Below, one piece after another: positions 34,202 through 41,964 of a stretch of DNA of 64,000 nucleotides. Numbering within the stretch: the first letter of the stretch is position 1; each line of letters begins with the position of its first letter. The notes beneath the pieces were generated by a model. That model was not told the origin of the DNA. It worked only from the letters and a program-made list of their open reading frames with translations, and did not search any database. The translations under genes and the position numbers were made by a program. Origin of the DNA: JAAYLC01 sp035654795. GTDB lineage: Bacteria; Bacteroidota; Bacteroidia; Flavobacteriales; Flavobacteriaceae. The stretch spans positions 1-64,000 of the forward strand of contig DASRWC010000020.1 in NCBI GenBank assembly GCA_035654795.1. Direction: 5' to 3'.

Positions 34202-35149
34202 ATGATTATGAATTCCCTCACTAAAATAGATTTTGTATCTGAAATAAATAAACTCCGAAAGGAAAAAAACGCTGTAATTCTTGCTCATTATTATCAGGAT
34301 CCGACCATTCAAGATATTGCAGATTTTGTGGGTGACAGTTTAGAACTTTCTAAAAAAGCTGCTGCTACAGATGCCGATATAATTGTTTTTGCCGGAGTTC
34401 ATTTTATGGCCGAGACCGCTAAAATTCTTAATCCTTCTAAAAAGGTTTTAGTTCCGGATATGAATGCCGGTTGTTCCTTAGCAGACGGATGCCCCCCGGA
34501 TTTGTTTCGAGAATTCAAAGCGCAATATCCGGATCATTATGTGGTGACATATATCAATTGCTCTGCCGAGGTGAAAACTTTGAGCGACATTGTTTGTACT
34601 TCCTCCAATGCGAAGAAAATTATTAATTCCATCCCAACAGATCGACCAATAATTTTCGCTCCGGATAAGAACCTCGGAAAATATTTGATTAAAGAAACCG
34701 GACGAGATATGGTATTATGGGATGGCTCATGTATTGTTCATGAGGCTTTTTCCATTGAAAAACTACTGGATTTGATGAAATTACATCCCGACGCGAAAAT
34801 TGTAGCCCATCCGGAATCGGAAGCTCATATTTTGAAGGTCGCTCATTTTATCGGATCTACCTCTGCCATCCGAAATTTTGTAATGAACGATAAAGGACAT
34901 TCCTACATCATTGCTACCGAAGCAGGTATTTTACATAAAATGGTTTCAGAAAATCCGGGTAAGCTTTTAATACCTGCTCCTGCAAAGGAAGATAATACTT
35001 GTGCTTGCAGTGAATGCGCATTTATGAAACTCAATACCTTGGAAAAAATTTACAAGTGTCTGCTAAACGAGTCTCCGGAAATCCATATTCCATCCGGAAT
35101 AATTGAGGAGGCTCTTCTTCCTATTCAAAGGATGATGGCTATGTCTTAG
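34202..35149 (+). CDS. nadA: Quinolinate synthase
   Basis: A 315-residue [4Fe-4S] enzyme that condenses iminoaspartate with dihydroxyacetone phosphate to quinolinate in de novo NAD synthesis. AHYYQDPTIQDIADFVGDSL, the GVHFMAETAKIL block, and cysteines in NAGCSLADGCPP, YINCSAEVK and CACSECAFM are as expected. The start could be ATG at 34202 or 34208. nadB and nadC are absent from the window. The stop overlaps the convergent helicase gene by 4 bp. Confidence 0.96.
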   Translation: MIMNSLTKIDFVSEINKLRKEKNAVILAHYYQDPTIQDIADFVGDSLELSKKAAATDADIIVFAGVHFMAETAKILNPSKKVLVPDMNAGCSLADGCPPDLFREFKAQYPDHYVVTYINCSAEVKTLSDIVCTSSNAKKIINSIPTDRPIIFAPDKNLGKYLIKETGRDMVLWDGSCIVHEAFSIEKLLDLMKLHPDAKIVAHPESEAHILKVAHFIGSTSAIRNFVMNDKGHSYIIATEAGILHKMVSENPGKLLIPAPAKEDNTCACSECAFMKLNTLEKIYKCLLNESPEIHIPSGIIEEALLPIQRMMAMS

Positions 35150-36705
35150 TCCTCCGGTGGATATCCGTGGATTTCTTCAAAAATTTCATCAAAATTAGCT
35201 CGGAGATGCGTGCGTAGTTTCTGCTTATAATCGTCTTTTAACCAACTCCGGAAATTGTGCGTGCTTCGGCTAATGCATTTACAGTATTTATCAATACGGT
35301 CATCAATGTCTTCTTCCAGAAGTTTTGCCAGCTCCAGTGCGTCATAGACATCTTCACTGTTTTCCGTGCAAATGTAGGCATGTTGTGCCATGGATCTCTC
35401 CAGTATTAACTTGGTGGATTCGCCTGACATTCTCACTTGTTCATAGGCCTCCCCTATGTTAAAATACACATCTTTGGACCGGCTAAACTGAGCTCTAATT
35501 TCATCAGGCATTTCATACCTAAAGTCACTTTCAAGTTCTTCATCACTAAGCAACCTGTCCATATAATAATCCGGATATCTAAAAATAGATTGCCAATCTA
35601 TGGGAGCATCCCAGGGACCAAATCTTTGATAATTGTTCCCTAGATCTATCACTTTAAAGGAGGACTTATTATTTAAGATTCTGGATCCTCTTCCAATCAT
35701 TTGAAAGTATAAGGTCAATGACCGGGTGGCGCGGTTCAATATAATGGTGTCAATTGTAGGTTCGTCAAAACCTGTAGTAAGGATACTAACAGAAGTAAGA
35801 ATGGCATCGGGAGTTCTGCGAAACCAATCCAGAATTTCTTTTCGTTGATTTTTAGTAGCTGTATTATCTAGGTGTTTCACCGGCAAGCCCGCGGCTCTTA
35901 AATGGTAATATACCTGGATTGAAGTATTAATCCCATTGTTGAATATAAGCGTTTTAGTTCCCTTTGCATGAGCCATGTAGGATGAAAGAAGTTTATCTAA
36001 CATCCCCGCGCCGGAGTATAAATCATCTGAGGATTTTACTGTATAATCTCCATGTGGTCCAATTTCCAAAGAAGTGAGTCCCAAGTTATAGGAATGTACT
36101 TCTACTTCTGCCAAAAATTCGTTATCAATTAAAGCGCGTATGCTCTCCCCTACTATCAATTCATTATAATTGTCTTTCATCGGCAAGTTCCTATTAGAGC
36201 TTAAAGGTGTTGCCGTCACGCCTAGAATAAACGAATTTTCAAAGAATTTAAACAGTTTTGTAAAAGAATTGTAGTGGGCTTCATCTATAATTACCAGACC
36301 TACACCGGAAATATCAAGTTTATCCTCATTAAGCCTGTTATTCAATGTTTCCACCATGGCTACAAAACAACTGTATTGATCCTGGTCATCAAGGTTTGCT
36401 GTACTGTTTACCACTTTATTAACTACTCCGAAGCTGGTCAGCATCTCTGAAGTTTGTCTGCAAAGCTCAATGCGATGCGTCATTACAAGCACCTTTTTCT
36501 GATGAATCTTCAGGTACTGTCTTACAATTTCTGAGAAAATTACGGTCTTTCCTCCGCCTGTAGGTAGCTGATAAAGCAGGTGATAGTCGTCGGGAGCTGT
36601 TTCAAATTTTTCAAATATTTGCTCAATGGCTCCTTTTTGATAATTGTATAATTCTTTGTCTGTTTTTTTATCCTGTACAGATAGGTTAATTTCTAATTCA
36701 GTCAT
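35146..36705 (-). CDS. DEAD/DEAH-box superfamily 2 helicase
   Basis: A 519-residue helicase of the SSL2/RecQ-like SF2 type. Motif I LPTGGGKTVIFSEIV, motif II IIDEAHYNSF, motif III VTATPL, motif V LTTGFDEPTIDTII and motif VI QMIGRGSRIL are all intact. The last 150 residues contain no recognised domain. The role is unknown, probably DNA or RNA remodelling. There is no nuclease or methylase neighbour, so a defence role is not indicated. Confidence 0.92.
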   Translation of the reverse strand: MTELEINLSVQDKKTDKELYNYQKGAIEQIFEKFETAPDDYHLLYQLPTGGGKTVIFSEIVRQYLKIHQKKVLVMTHRIELCRQTSEMLTSFGVVNKVVNSTANLDDQDQYSCFVAMVETLNNRLNEDKLDISGVGLVIIDEAHYNSFTKLFKFFENSFILGVTATPLSSNRNLPMKDNYNELIVGESIRALIDNEFLAEVEVHSYNLGLTSLEIGPHGDYTVKSSDDLYSGAGMLDKLLSSYMAHAKGTKTLIFNNGINTSIQVYYHLRAAGLPVKHLDNTATKNQRKEILDWFRRTPDAILTSVSILTTGFDEPTIDTIILNRATRSLTLYFQMIGRGSRILNNKSSFKVIDLGNNYQRFGPWDAPIDWQSIFRYPDYYMDRLLSDEELESDFRYEMPDEIRAQFSRSKDVYFNIGEAYEQVRMSGESTKLILERSMAQHAYICTENSEDVYDALELAKLLEEDIDDRIDKYCKCISRSTHNFRSWLKDDYKQKLRTHLRANFDEIFEEIHGYPPED

Positions 36706-36785
36706 TTATTCTTCCTTCTTCTTTTTTGTGGGGTTTGCAAAATTACATGGAATAAGAGGTTCTACCATAGCATAGAGCAATAAAT

Positions 36786-36828
36786 ATTCCGAAGAAGAAT
36801 ATGAGAAGTTATATTTCTTCTTCGGAAT
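36786..36828 (-). terminator. Long hairpin downstream of the DinB-family gene
   Basis: A 17-bp stem with one bulged T: ATTCCGAAGAAGAATAT (36786-36802) pairs with 36811-36828 around an 8-nt loop. It lies 30 bp past the DinB-family stop. The T run after it on the minus strand is weak (ATTTATTG), so it may stabilise the message end as well as terminate. Confidence 0.6.
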
Positions 36829-36858
36829 GGATAGTAAATGAAATAGTATTATCTCTTC

Positions 36859-37353
36859 TTAATTCTCATCGGCAGAGGGTCCATAGATGCCCGGAACAGG
36901 GATATCCAAAAGTCTTAGATAAACAGATAGTTGCCCGCGATGGTGAATAAAATGGTTTGTCAGAACGCTCCGGATGAAGGCAATCCGAGGCAATTTTGTG
37001 ATGACATAAGTTCCTTTTTTAAAAGTAAATTCTTCCAGCCAGAATTCTTTTTCTTTCTGATTCATGGCTTCCAAGTTTCTTTTGACTCCCTGAGCCAAAA
37101 TGGTATTGAGATGTGAAAAATTATCAAATTCCAAAGGTTTGTAATCTGTCTGAAAATCATAAACGTTTTCTACTATTGCATTATTAAACCAGGTTTGAAG
37201 TTCCACTACGTGCGATGCCAGTTCCCCCAGTGACATCGATTTTGTGTGTGGTTTCCAACCCTTTTTATCATCGGGTAAAGCGGCTATAATCTGTTGCGTT
37301 TTTTCAAGCTCAGAAAGGTATTCGTGACTAAGATCAAGAACTGTATTTTTCAT
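36859..37353 (-). CDS. DinB family protein
   Basis: A 164-residue four-helix-bundle protein from MKNTVLDLSHEYL; an alternative ATG at 37365 adds four residues. Metal-binding histidines lie in GELASHVVELQTW and LTNHFIHHRGQLSVYL, the DinB/YfiT pattern. DYKPLEFDNFSH is also present. The family includes thiol-dependent transferases, and the substrate here is unknown. It is transcribed alone. Confidence 0.9.
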   Translation of the reverse strand: MKNTVLDLSHEYLSELEKTQQIIAALPDDKKGWKPHTKSMSLGELASHVVELQTWFNNAIVENVYDFQTDYKPLEFDNFSHLNTILAQGVKRNLEAMNQKEKEFWLEEFTFKKGTYVITKLPRIAFIRSVLTNHFIHHRGQLSVYLRLLDIPVPGIYGPSADEN

Positions 37354-37511
37354 AGTGTATTTCATTTTTTGAGAATGTGAATATAACCCTTTTTTAAAGA
37401 ATACAATAGATTTCAAATTCAGAGGGACAGTTTTCTTAAAATATTTTACAATTGATAAGCGATCTATTATTTAATTGCTAAACATATATTAAAGTGCATT
37501 TTACGCATCTG

Positions 37512-37538
37512 AAAAACATGTTTTTCCTATTATCTTTA
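37512..37538 (+). promoter_or_regulatory. Candidate promoter and palindrome before the YtxH-like gene
   Basis: TATCTTTA (37531-37538) resembles the -7 box and is 22 bp before the ATG. Just upstream, AAAAACATGTTTTT (37512-37525) is a perfect 14-bp palindrome lying where a repressor could block the polymerase. The -33 element is weak. Confidence 0.35.
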
Positions 37539-37560
37539 CATCAAATTTAAAACACAAATT

Positions 37561-37860
37561 ATGAAAAAGAGAGTAGGACTAATAGCAGGAATAGGATTGG
37601 CAGCAGCAGGTGCTTATGCGTTTTGGAAATACAGAAGCATGAGTGCAGAAGAAAGAAAAGAATTCAAAGAAAAAGTGAATGCCACCGGGAAGAAAATCAA
37701 AGATCGCGTTAGCAAGGCAGAGGACTCAATTTCCGACAAGTATGAGGAGTTAAAAGGAAAAGCTTCTAAAAAATATGAAGAAGTGAAAGACAAAGCCTCT
37801 GAAAAGTATGATGAATACAAAGACAAGGCGAAGAGCGAATACGAAAAAGCCAAATCCTAA
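37561..37860 (+). CDS. YtxH-like protein with LEA-type repeats
   Basis: A 99-residue protein. A hydrophobic N-terminal segment (residues 5-22, VGLIAGIGLAAAGAYAFW) is followed by a lysine/glutamate-rich amphipathic helix with roughly 11-residue repeats (YEELKGKASKK, YEEVKDKASEK, YDEYKDKAKSE, YEKAKS). This resembles YtxH and plant LEA-like stress proteins, suggesting a membrane-anchored desiccation or osmotic-stress protein; that is inference. A strong terminator follows at 37887. Confidence 0.8.
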   Translation: MKKRVGLIAGIGLAAAGAYAFWKYRSMSAEERKEFKEKVNATGKKIKDRVSKAEDSISDKYEELKGKASKKYEEVKDKASEKYDEYKDKAKSEYEKAKS

Positions 37861-37886
37861 TTTTCCGAAAGCACTTAAGCATTAAA

Positions 37887-37918
37887 AAATCCCGACATTG
37901 CAATCGGGATTTTTTTAT
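37887..37918. terminator. Bidirectional intrinsic terminator
   Basis: AAATCCCGA (37887-37895) pairs perfectly with TCGGGATTT (37904-37912) with T runs on both strands. It serves the YtxH-like gene and the convergent heme-protein gene. Confidence 0.9.
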
Positions 37919-37927
37919 CTTACACAT

Positions 37928-38167
37928 CTACCTCCAATAATTATTTGCTGCGGCAATAGTCGCAAACTCAGTTGCTACCACCTGACCTATAGCAATAAGC
38001 AATCCGGCATCTTCTGCATAATCCGGACGTAGTTTGTCGCGCATGGCGGCATCCGGTTGTGTTACCTTGATTACAAGACGCGCCATTTTCACTGCAAGCT
38101 GTCTCCCTTCTTCAGGGGTTTTTGTAATTAAAGAATTGCCGGGGACCATTTGTACTTCGTCAGCCAT
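37928..38167 (-). CDS. Hexameric tyrosine-coordinated heme protein (HTHP)
   Basis: A 79-residue protein that I recognise as HTHP from TPEEGRQLAVKMARLVIKVTQPD, RDKLRPDYAEDAG and the C-terminal ATEFATIAAANNYWR. In the family, six small subunits each bind one heme with an axial tyrosine, probably Tyr50 here, and show peroxidase and catalase activity. No signal peptide is present. It is a single-gene unit on the minus strand next to the stress-type YtxH-like gene, consistent with oxidative-stress use, which is inferred. Confidence 0.92.
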   Translation of the reverse strand: MADEVQMVPGNSLITKTPEEGRQLAVKMARLVIKVTQPDAAMRDKLRPDYAEDAGLLIAIGQVVATEFATIAAANNYWR

Positions 38168-38221
38168 AATAAAAAGTTTTAAGATTAGAATATCCGAATA
38201 TAAAACCTTTTTTAATAAACT

Positions 38222-38830
38222 TCAATTTATTTCATAAGACTGAACGATTTGGATTCCCGATTCCCGCATCTCGGCTTTCTGTTTTTCCAACTCGGAAGGG
38301 TTTAGTGACCGTGAAGCATCTTCAATAAAAAAACAAGCAAAACCTTCTTTAAAAGCATCAAAAAGAGAATAATAAACACAGATGTCAGCTGCCAATCCGC
38401 AGAGGTATATTTGTGAAAATCCTTTTTCTTTCAGATATCCGGCTAATCCTGTCGATTTTAAATGTCCGTTATCAAAAAAGGCACTGTAGCTATCAATATT
38501 TTTATCGGTTCCTTTTCTGAAGATCGTTTCCCATTTTTGAGTATCCAGGTCGGGATGAAAATCTGCTCCTTCGGTGTTTTGTACACAATGATCCGGCCAG
38601 AGGGTCTGCTGTTTTCCATGAATCTCTATAACATCAAAAATGTTTTTTCCGGGATGGTTAGATGCAAAACTTACGTGATCCTTAGGATGCCAGTCTTGAG
38701 AAGCAACAATCAGATCAAATTTGGGTTGTATTTTATTGATAACGGGAATAATTTGATCGCCTTCAGGAACAGGAAGTGCACCATAGGGCATAAAATCATT
38801 CTGAGCGTCAATAACTATTAAAGCTTTCAT
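38222..38830 (-). CDS. pncA: Nicotinamidase
   Basis: A 202-residue isochorismatase-fold amidase converting nicotinamide to nicotinate for NAD salvage. The catalytic Asp lies in VIDAQNDFMPYGALPV, the metal site in SQDWHPKDHVSFASNH, and the nucleophilic Cys in GLAADICVYYSLFDA. It starts 4 bp after the pncB stop on the same strand, so the two consecutive salvage steps are co-transcribed. Confidence 0.96.
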   Translation of the reverse strand: MKALIVIDAQNDFMPYGALPVPEGDQIIPVINKIQPKFDLIVASQDWHPKDHVSFASNHPGKNIFDVIEIHGKQQTLWPDHCVQNTEGADFHPDLDTQKWETIFRKGTDKNIDSYSAFFDNGHLKSTGLAGYLKEKGFSQIYLCGLAADICVYYSLFDAFKEGFACFFIEDASRSLNPSELEKQKAEMRESGIQIVQSYEIN

Positions 38831-38834
38831 TTCA

Positions 38835-40232
38835 TTACATTTTATGAGACATAGCCAATTTATCTCTAATTTCTTTTAATTTAGGACTCAATCCGATTTT
38901 ATAAATATGTGGATTTTGGAACCGTTTGTATTCTTCCGGTAGTTTTCTCAATCTTTCTTTAGAGTATGCCACAATTTCAGAAACAGACTGTGGTTCAGAC
39001 ACTCTCCTACCCTTCGCCATAACTTTTGATAACAAGGGTTCGTGTTCAAATTCTTTCAAACTTAATTTTTTTCGATTATCAAACGGATGTTCCATAAGGG
39101 ATATGTTTTCTTCGTCAAAAAGTGCAATAGCATCGGCACCATAAAAATTACCGTGCTGATCAATCATTCGGAACACCTGTTTTTGGTGAGGCAGAGAAAT
39201 TTTCTCAATGTTTTCTGATAATTTCATCCGTGGTTCTCCGTTATATTCGGACAATTTGTACACTCCTCCCAGGGCCGCATCCGGATTTCCCGTCACTAGG
39301 TTTGTTCCCACACCATAAATATCAATAGGCGCACCTTGTTCTTTTAGACTCTTGATTACATATTCGTCAAGTTGATTGGAGGCTACAATCTTTACATAAT
39401 CCAAACCTTCCTTATCAAGCATGCTTCGGGTTTTTTTTGCAAGATATGCCAAATCTCCACTATCCAGCCGAACTCCGAGCAGCTTTTCACCTCTAGCTTC
39501 CATCTCTTTGGCAACTGTAATGGCATTGGGGATTCCGCTTTTTAATGTATTATAGGTATCCACAAGAAACACGCAATTTTTTGGCCTTATTTCAGCAAAT
39601 TCTCGAAACGCCTCCAGTTCGTCTTGATAACTCTGAATAAACGAATGCGCCATAGTCCCTGAGCAAGGAATGTTATAATCTTCTGCCGTTTTCACATTAC
39701 TTGTACTGTCAAAACCTCCAATTATTGCTGCTCTTGTAGCATAATATCCACCGGTAGCATGAGCGCGCCTCAATCCCATATCCAGGAGCACTTCTGTAGA
39801 TGCACTGTGTCTAATTCTATTGGCTTTGGTTGCAATGAGTGTTTGAAAATTCAGAATATTCAATAGAACGGTTTCAATAATTTGAGCCTCAATAATATTT
39901 GCTTCCACTTGTAGGATGGGCCTATTCGGGAAGAGAATGTCTCCTTCCCTGCTTGAAAAAATAGATCCGTTGAATCGGAAATTTTTTAAATATTCTAAAA
40001 ACTCGCGACTAAAATCATGTTGTTCCAGATATTCTATATCCGATGAGGTAAATCTTAAATTTTCAATTATGTCCAATATGTCTTCGAGCCCGGCAAAAAT
40101 TGTAAATCCGCCTTCAAAGGGATTGGTTCTATAGTAATAATCAAATACCGCACGGCTCTCGGGTTTTTTATCAAAATAAACCTGAGCCATAGTGAGCTGG
40201 TAAAGATCTGTATATGTTGCTGATATTTTCAA
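38835..40232 (-). CDS. pncB: Nicotinate phosphoribosyltransferase
   Basis: A 465-residue enzyme forming nicotinate mononucleotide from nicotinate and PRPP. TDLYQLTMAQVYF opens the protein; GLRRAHATGGYYATRAAIIGGFDSTSNV and GVRLDSGDLAYLAKK are conserved family blocks. It lies immediately upstream of pncA. With nadA at 34.2 kb, it gives the region both de novo and salvage NAD genes, though not in one operon. Confidence 0.96.
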   Translation of the reverse strand: MKISATYTDLYQLTMAQVYFDKKPESRAVFDYYYRTNPFEGGFTIFAGLEDILDIIENLRFTSSDIEYLEQHDFSREFLEYLKNFRFNGSIFSSREGDILFPNRPILQVEANIIEAQIIETVLLNILNFQTLIATKANRIRHSASTEVLLDMGLRRAHATGGYYATRAAIIGGFDSTSNVKTAEDYNIPCSGTMAHSFIQSYQDELEAFREFAEIRPKNCVFLVDTYNTLKSGIPNAITVAKEMEARGEKLLGVRLDSGDLAYLAKKTRSMLDKEGLDYVKIVASNQLDEYVIKSLKEQGAPIDIYGVGTNLVTGNPDAALGGVYKLSEYNGEPRMKLSENIEKISLPHQKQVFRMIDQHGNFYGADAIALFDEENISLMEHPFDNRKKLSLKEFEHEPLLSKVMAKGRRVSEPQSVSEIVAYSKERLRKLPEEYKRFQNPHIYKIGLSPKLKEIRDKLAMSHKM

Positions 40233-40314
40233 GATGTAAATTTTTATGGAATCTTTAATACAGAAGTAAAGAAAGGATGATTCATTTTTATTTCCGTGCT
40301 CACGAAGTTAATAG

Positions 40315-40322
40315 TATTTTTG
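40315..40322 (+). promoter_or_regulatory. Candidate -7 box for prfB
   Basis: TATTTTTG fits TAnnTTTG and is 53 bp upstream of the prfB start. A clear -33 TTG is not seen. Transcription would begin near 40329, at the 5' edge of the hairpin at 40328-40352. Confidence 0.4.
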
Positions 40323-40327
40323 CAAAC

Positions 40328-40352
40328 TTACGAGCCCTATGGCTTTCCGTAA
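40328..40352 (+). promoter_or_regulatory. Hairpin in the prfB leader
   Basis: TTACG-AGCC pairs with GGCT-CGTAA around a CTAT loop with a 3-nt bulge, forming a 9-bp stem at the probable transcript 5' end. It could protect the mRNA or be regulatory. Confidence 0.4.
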
Positions 40353-40374
40353 TAAAAAATGAAGAACTACAGTT

Positions 40375-41482
40375 ATGACATCTACTGACCTAATGAAAGA
40401 CCTTAGTGCGCGGTTAGTCGCCTTAAGGCAATATCTTTGACATAGAAGGCAAGAAAATAGAAATCACCAACGACGAAGAGAAAACCTTTGATCCTAATTT
40501 TTGGAATGATTCTCAGGCTGCAGAAGCGTTTATGAAGGAACTTCGAACCAAAAAAAAGTGGGTAAACGAATATGAAGCTGCGGTGTCCCTATTTGAAGAG
40601 GCACAAATCATTGATGAGTTTTTGGACGAAGGAGAAGCTACGGAAGAGCAGCTTGAAGTGGCTCTAAAACATGCGCAAGATGCCATCGAATCTTTGGAAT
40701 TCAGAAATATGCTGAATAAAGAAGGAGATGACTTGAGTGCCGTTTTACAAATTACAGCCGGTGCCGGCGGTACAGAGAGTTGTGACTGGGCCAGCATGCT
40801 GATGCGCATGTACATTATGTGGGCAGAAAAACATGGATACAAAGTTTCCGAATTAAACTTTCAAGCCGGAGATGTTGCCGGAGTTAAGACGGTGACATTA
40901 GAAATTGAAGGAGACAAAGCTTTTGGTTGGTTAAAGGGCGAAAACGGAGTCCATCGATTGGTTCGGATTTCTCCGTTTGACAGCAATGCGAAAAGGCATA
41001 CAAGTTTTGTGAGTGTTTATGTTTATCCGCTAGTTGATGAGACCATTGAAATCGAAATCAATCCTGCCGATATTTCTTGGGATTTTGCCCGCAGTAGTGG
41101 TGCCGGAGGACAAAACGTAAATAAAGTAGAAACCAAAGCAATCCTCACCCACCACCCTACCGGAATTATCATTCATAATAGTGAAACCAGAAGCCAGTTA
41201 GACAATCGCGAAAAAGCCATGCAAATGTTGAAATCTCAATTGTATGAAATCGAACTTCGAAAACGAATGGCACAACGCGCCGAGATTGAAGACAACAAAA
41301 TGGCTATAGAATGGGGATCTCAGATAAGAAATTATGTGTTACATCCGTACAAACTTGTCAAAGATGTACGCACCGGAGAAGAATCCACAAATACTGACGA
41401 TGTTTTGGACGGAGAGATTGATGCTTTTTTGAAGGCGTACTTAATGATGTCCGGGCAAAAAGAAAAAAATGACGGCCTTTAA
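40375..41482 (+). CDS. prfB: Peptide chain release factor 2, with programmed +1 frameshift
   Basis: RF2 terminates translation at UGA and UAA. The first 21 codons (40375-40437, MTSTDLMKDLSARLVALRQYL) end at CTT followed by an in-frame TGA (40438-40440) and C. Skipping one base joins them to 347 codons starting at GAC (40439), giving DIEGKKIEITNDEEKTFDPNFW and a 368-residue protein. TATCTTTGAC matches the classical slip site; the upstream AAGG is a weak Shine-Dalgarno-like stimulator. The GGQ loop SSGAGGQNVNKVETK is intact. The arsC-family gene follows after 11 bp. Confidence 0.96.
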
Positions 41483-41493
41483 ATAAATATACA

Positions 41494-41835
41494 ATGACAA
41501 TCATTTATCATAATCCCCGGTGCAGCAAATCAAGGGAAACTCTTGCTCTTCTAGAAGACAGAGAAGAGGAATTTAAAGTAGTAAAATATCTTGAAAATCC
41601 ACCATCTGCGGAGGAACTTAGAGAGATTGTAACACTTTTAGGCATAAAGCCCATTGATCTTGTTCGCACTCAGGAGGAAGTATGGAAAACACGTTTTGCA
41701 CAAATGCCTCTTTCTGATGACCAAGTTTTGGAAGCTATGGCAAGTCATCCCCGACTGATAGAAAGACCCATTGTTATAAAAGGCAATAAAGCTGCCATAG
41801 GACGCCCGCCGCAGAAAATAATTGATATTCTTTAA
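41494..41835 (+). CDS. arsC: Arsenate reductase (glutaredoxin-type)
   Basis: A 113-residue ArsC with the catalytic Cys10 in IYHNPRCSKSRETLALL and the RPIVIKGNKAAIGRPPQKII region carrying the anion-binding arginines. VVKYLENPPSAEELREI is typical. It reduces arsenate to arsenite using glutathione/glutaredoxin or a related thiol. No other ars gene is adjacent; it sits directly downstream of prfB. Confidence 0.93.
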   Translation: MTIIYHNPRCSKSRETLALLEDREEEFKVVKYLENPPSAEELREIVTLLGIKPIDLVRTQEEVWKTRFAQMPLSDDQVLEAMASHPRLIERPIVIKGNKAAIGRPPQKIIDIL

Positions 41836-41964
41836 ATCTTAATTACATCAAATACAGAGCATTAAAGGAGATGTGATTTCTTAACAGAATTTTGTTTACT
41901 TCTCTTTAAACTTTTGCTATTATATCAAGTCAAATACATTTAACGAATCAAACTAATAAACTAC

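Noticed and set aside
35146..36705. SF2 helicase as part of a defence system
   Set aside because: No nuclease, methylase or other defence gene is adjacent; neighbours are nadA and a DinB-family gene.
40532..41482. Reading prfB as starting at the ATG at 40532
   Set aside because: The N-terminal 50 residues of RF2 are encoded upstream through the +1 frameshift at 40435-40441; the short form would lack conserved sequence.
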